From Pseudomonadota bacterium (GTDB lineage Bacteria > Pseudomonadota > Gammaproteobacteria > Burkholderiales > JABEVD01), in NCBI GenBank assembly GCA_021845885.1, contig JAJZVB010000005.1, positions 1 through 38,333 of the forward strand: a stretch of DNA of 38,333 nt, written 5' to 3'. Every line of letters begins with the position of its first letter. The stretch's first letter is position 1. This document shows positions 37,548-38,333 of the stretch, piece by piece. A program made the translations under genes and the position numbers. The notes below the pieces were generated by a model, which did not search any database, was not told the origin of the DNA, and worked only from the letters and a program-made list of their open reading frames with translations.

Positions 37548-38333
37548 TCGGGCCTCCCTGAAAAAAGCACGCCGGTCATGAAAGCGAAAAAAAGGCCTTC
37601 TGCGTGGTCGAGCAGGAAGGAATTGAAAAGGCATCCCGAAGCCATGGCGATCACGAGGCCCTGGGCGAGCAGGCTTTCATTGGCGGGAAGCCTCCCTGCC
37701 TCACGCCATTCGACGCGGAAAAGGTTCAGGAGCAGAATCAGGCCGATGAGCCCTGTCTGGGCTGCGATCAGCAAAAATTCGTTGTGCGGATGATGGGTGG
37801 GAAGCATGCCGGTATGCTCGACTTCGGCCGCATAGGCGCCTTGAAATCCGCCGGTTCCCACCCCGAAGAAAGGATGCTCCCTGACGATGCCGAGGGTATT
37901 GACGTCATATTCGAGCCGCTGCCCTATGGAATCGGAATCCTTCGTCGCCTGCCCCCTGTGCCAATGAATGAACTCATCAGCCGCGACGGATATGCGCTGA
38001 TGGAATTCATTCGATCCGTAATAGGCCGCGGACCCCAATAAAAGCGTCGCAAGCATGCCGAAGATCAATCCTTTTTTCCCGAATTTTTGAAGGAAGAGAT
38101 AAAGAAGCAAAAGCGCGAGAACGACATACCCTATTCTGCCCTGAACCATGAAAAGCACGTTGAAGAGCGCAGCCAGCGCAAGGATGCCGGAAACGAATCG
38201 CCTTTTTCCATTTTTTTCGTCGAAGGCCCATGCAGCGAGGATCATGGCTGCATAAGACATGAAGAAATTCTGGGTGATGTGCAGCTTGAAAACATAGGGG
38301 TTGGCTGCGAAGCCGCGAAAAACGGCACTCTGG
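37544..38333 (-). CDS. O-antigen ligase family protein (5' end beyond window edge)
   Basis: Frame open to the edge (..QSAVFRGFAANPYVFKLHITQNFFMSYAAMILAAWAF); GIVREHPFFGVGTGGFQGAY, HHPHNEFLLIAAQTGLIGLILLL. Confidence 0.88.
   Translation of the reverse strand, partial: QSAVFRGFAANPYVFKLHITQNFFMSYAAMILAAWAFDEKNGKRRFVSGILALAALFNVLFMVQGRIGYVVLALLLLYLFLQKFGKKGLIFGMLATLLLGSAAYYGSNEFHQRISVAADEFIHWHRGQATKDSDSIGQRLEYDVNTLGIVREHPFFGVGTGGFQGAYAAEVEHTGMLPTHHPHNEFLLIAAQTGLIGLILLLNLFRVEWREAGRLPANESLLAQGLVIAMASGCLFNSFLLDHAEGLFFAFMTGVLFSGRPE

Noticed and set aside
1-38333. Search for CRISPR arrays, tRNA/rRNA genes, integrases, transposases or toxin-antitoxin pairs
   Set aside because: Nothing recognised by eye in either strand beyond the repeat scars listed.

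Overview
The window looks like a compact, mostly housekeeping chromosomal segment from a proteobacterium (gene order suggests Betaproteobacteria). Recognisable blocks: a window-truncated L,D-transpeptidase with a TPR partner; greB and an HD-GYP-like protein; a frameshifted papain-like peptidase; an HhH-type protein; a CapA-like phosphoesterase; a decayed Sfum_1244-type pseudogene; a ClC channel, UspA and a PAP2 phosphatase; YgiQ, rdgB and hemW; trmB; 5-FTHF cyclo-ligase and folD; aceE and aceF; nadD-rsfS-rlmH-maf-rng; yggS-proC-yggT-yggU (minus strand); pilT-pilU; an MBOAT/SGNH-like acyltransferase pair; an RlmL-like methyltransferase; and an LPS glycosyltransferase/O-antigen ligase cluster that runs off the right edge. 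I found no rRNA, tRNA, CRISPR array or intact mobile element. The best candidates for something undescribed are: an unlisted 37-aa single-TM small ORF between rng and yggU, with its Shine-Dalgarno in a potential hairpin and a 21-bp near-perfect inverted repeat just past its stop; the MBOAT/SGNH pair between pilTU and the LPS genes; a GYM variant of the HD-GYP motif; a divergent HhH protein; and several gene-decay scars. All functional calls come from reading the sequence and family knowledge; no database search was run.
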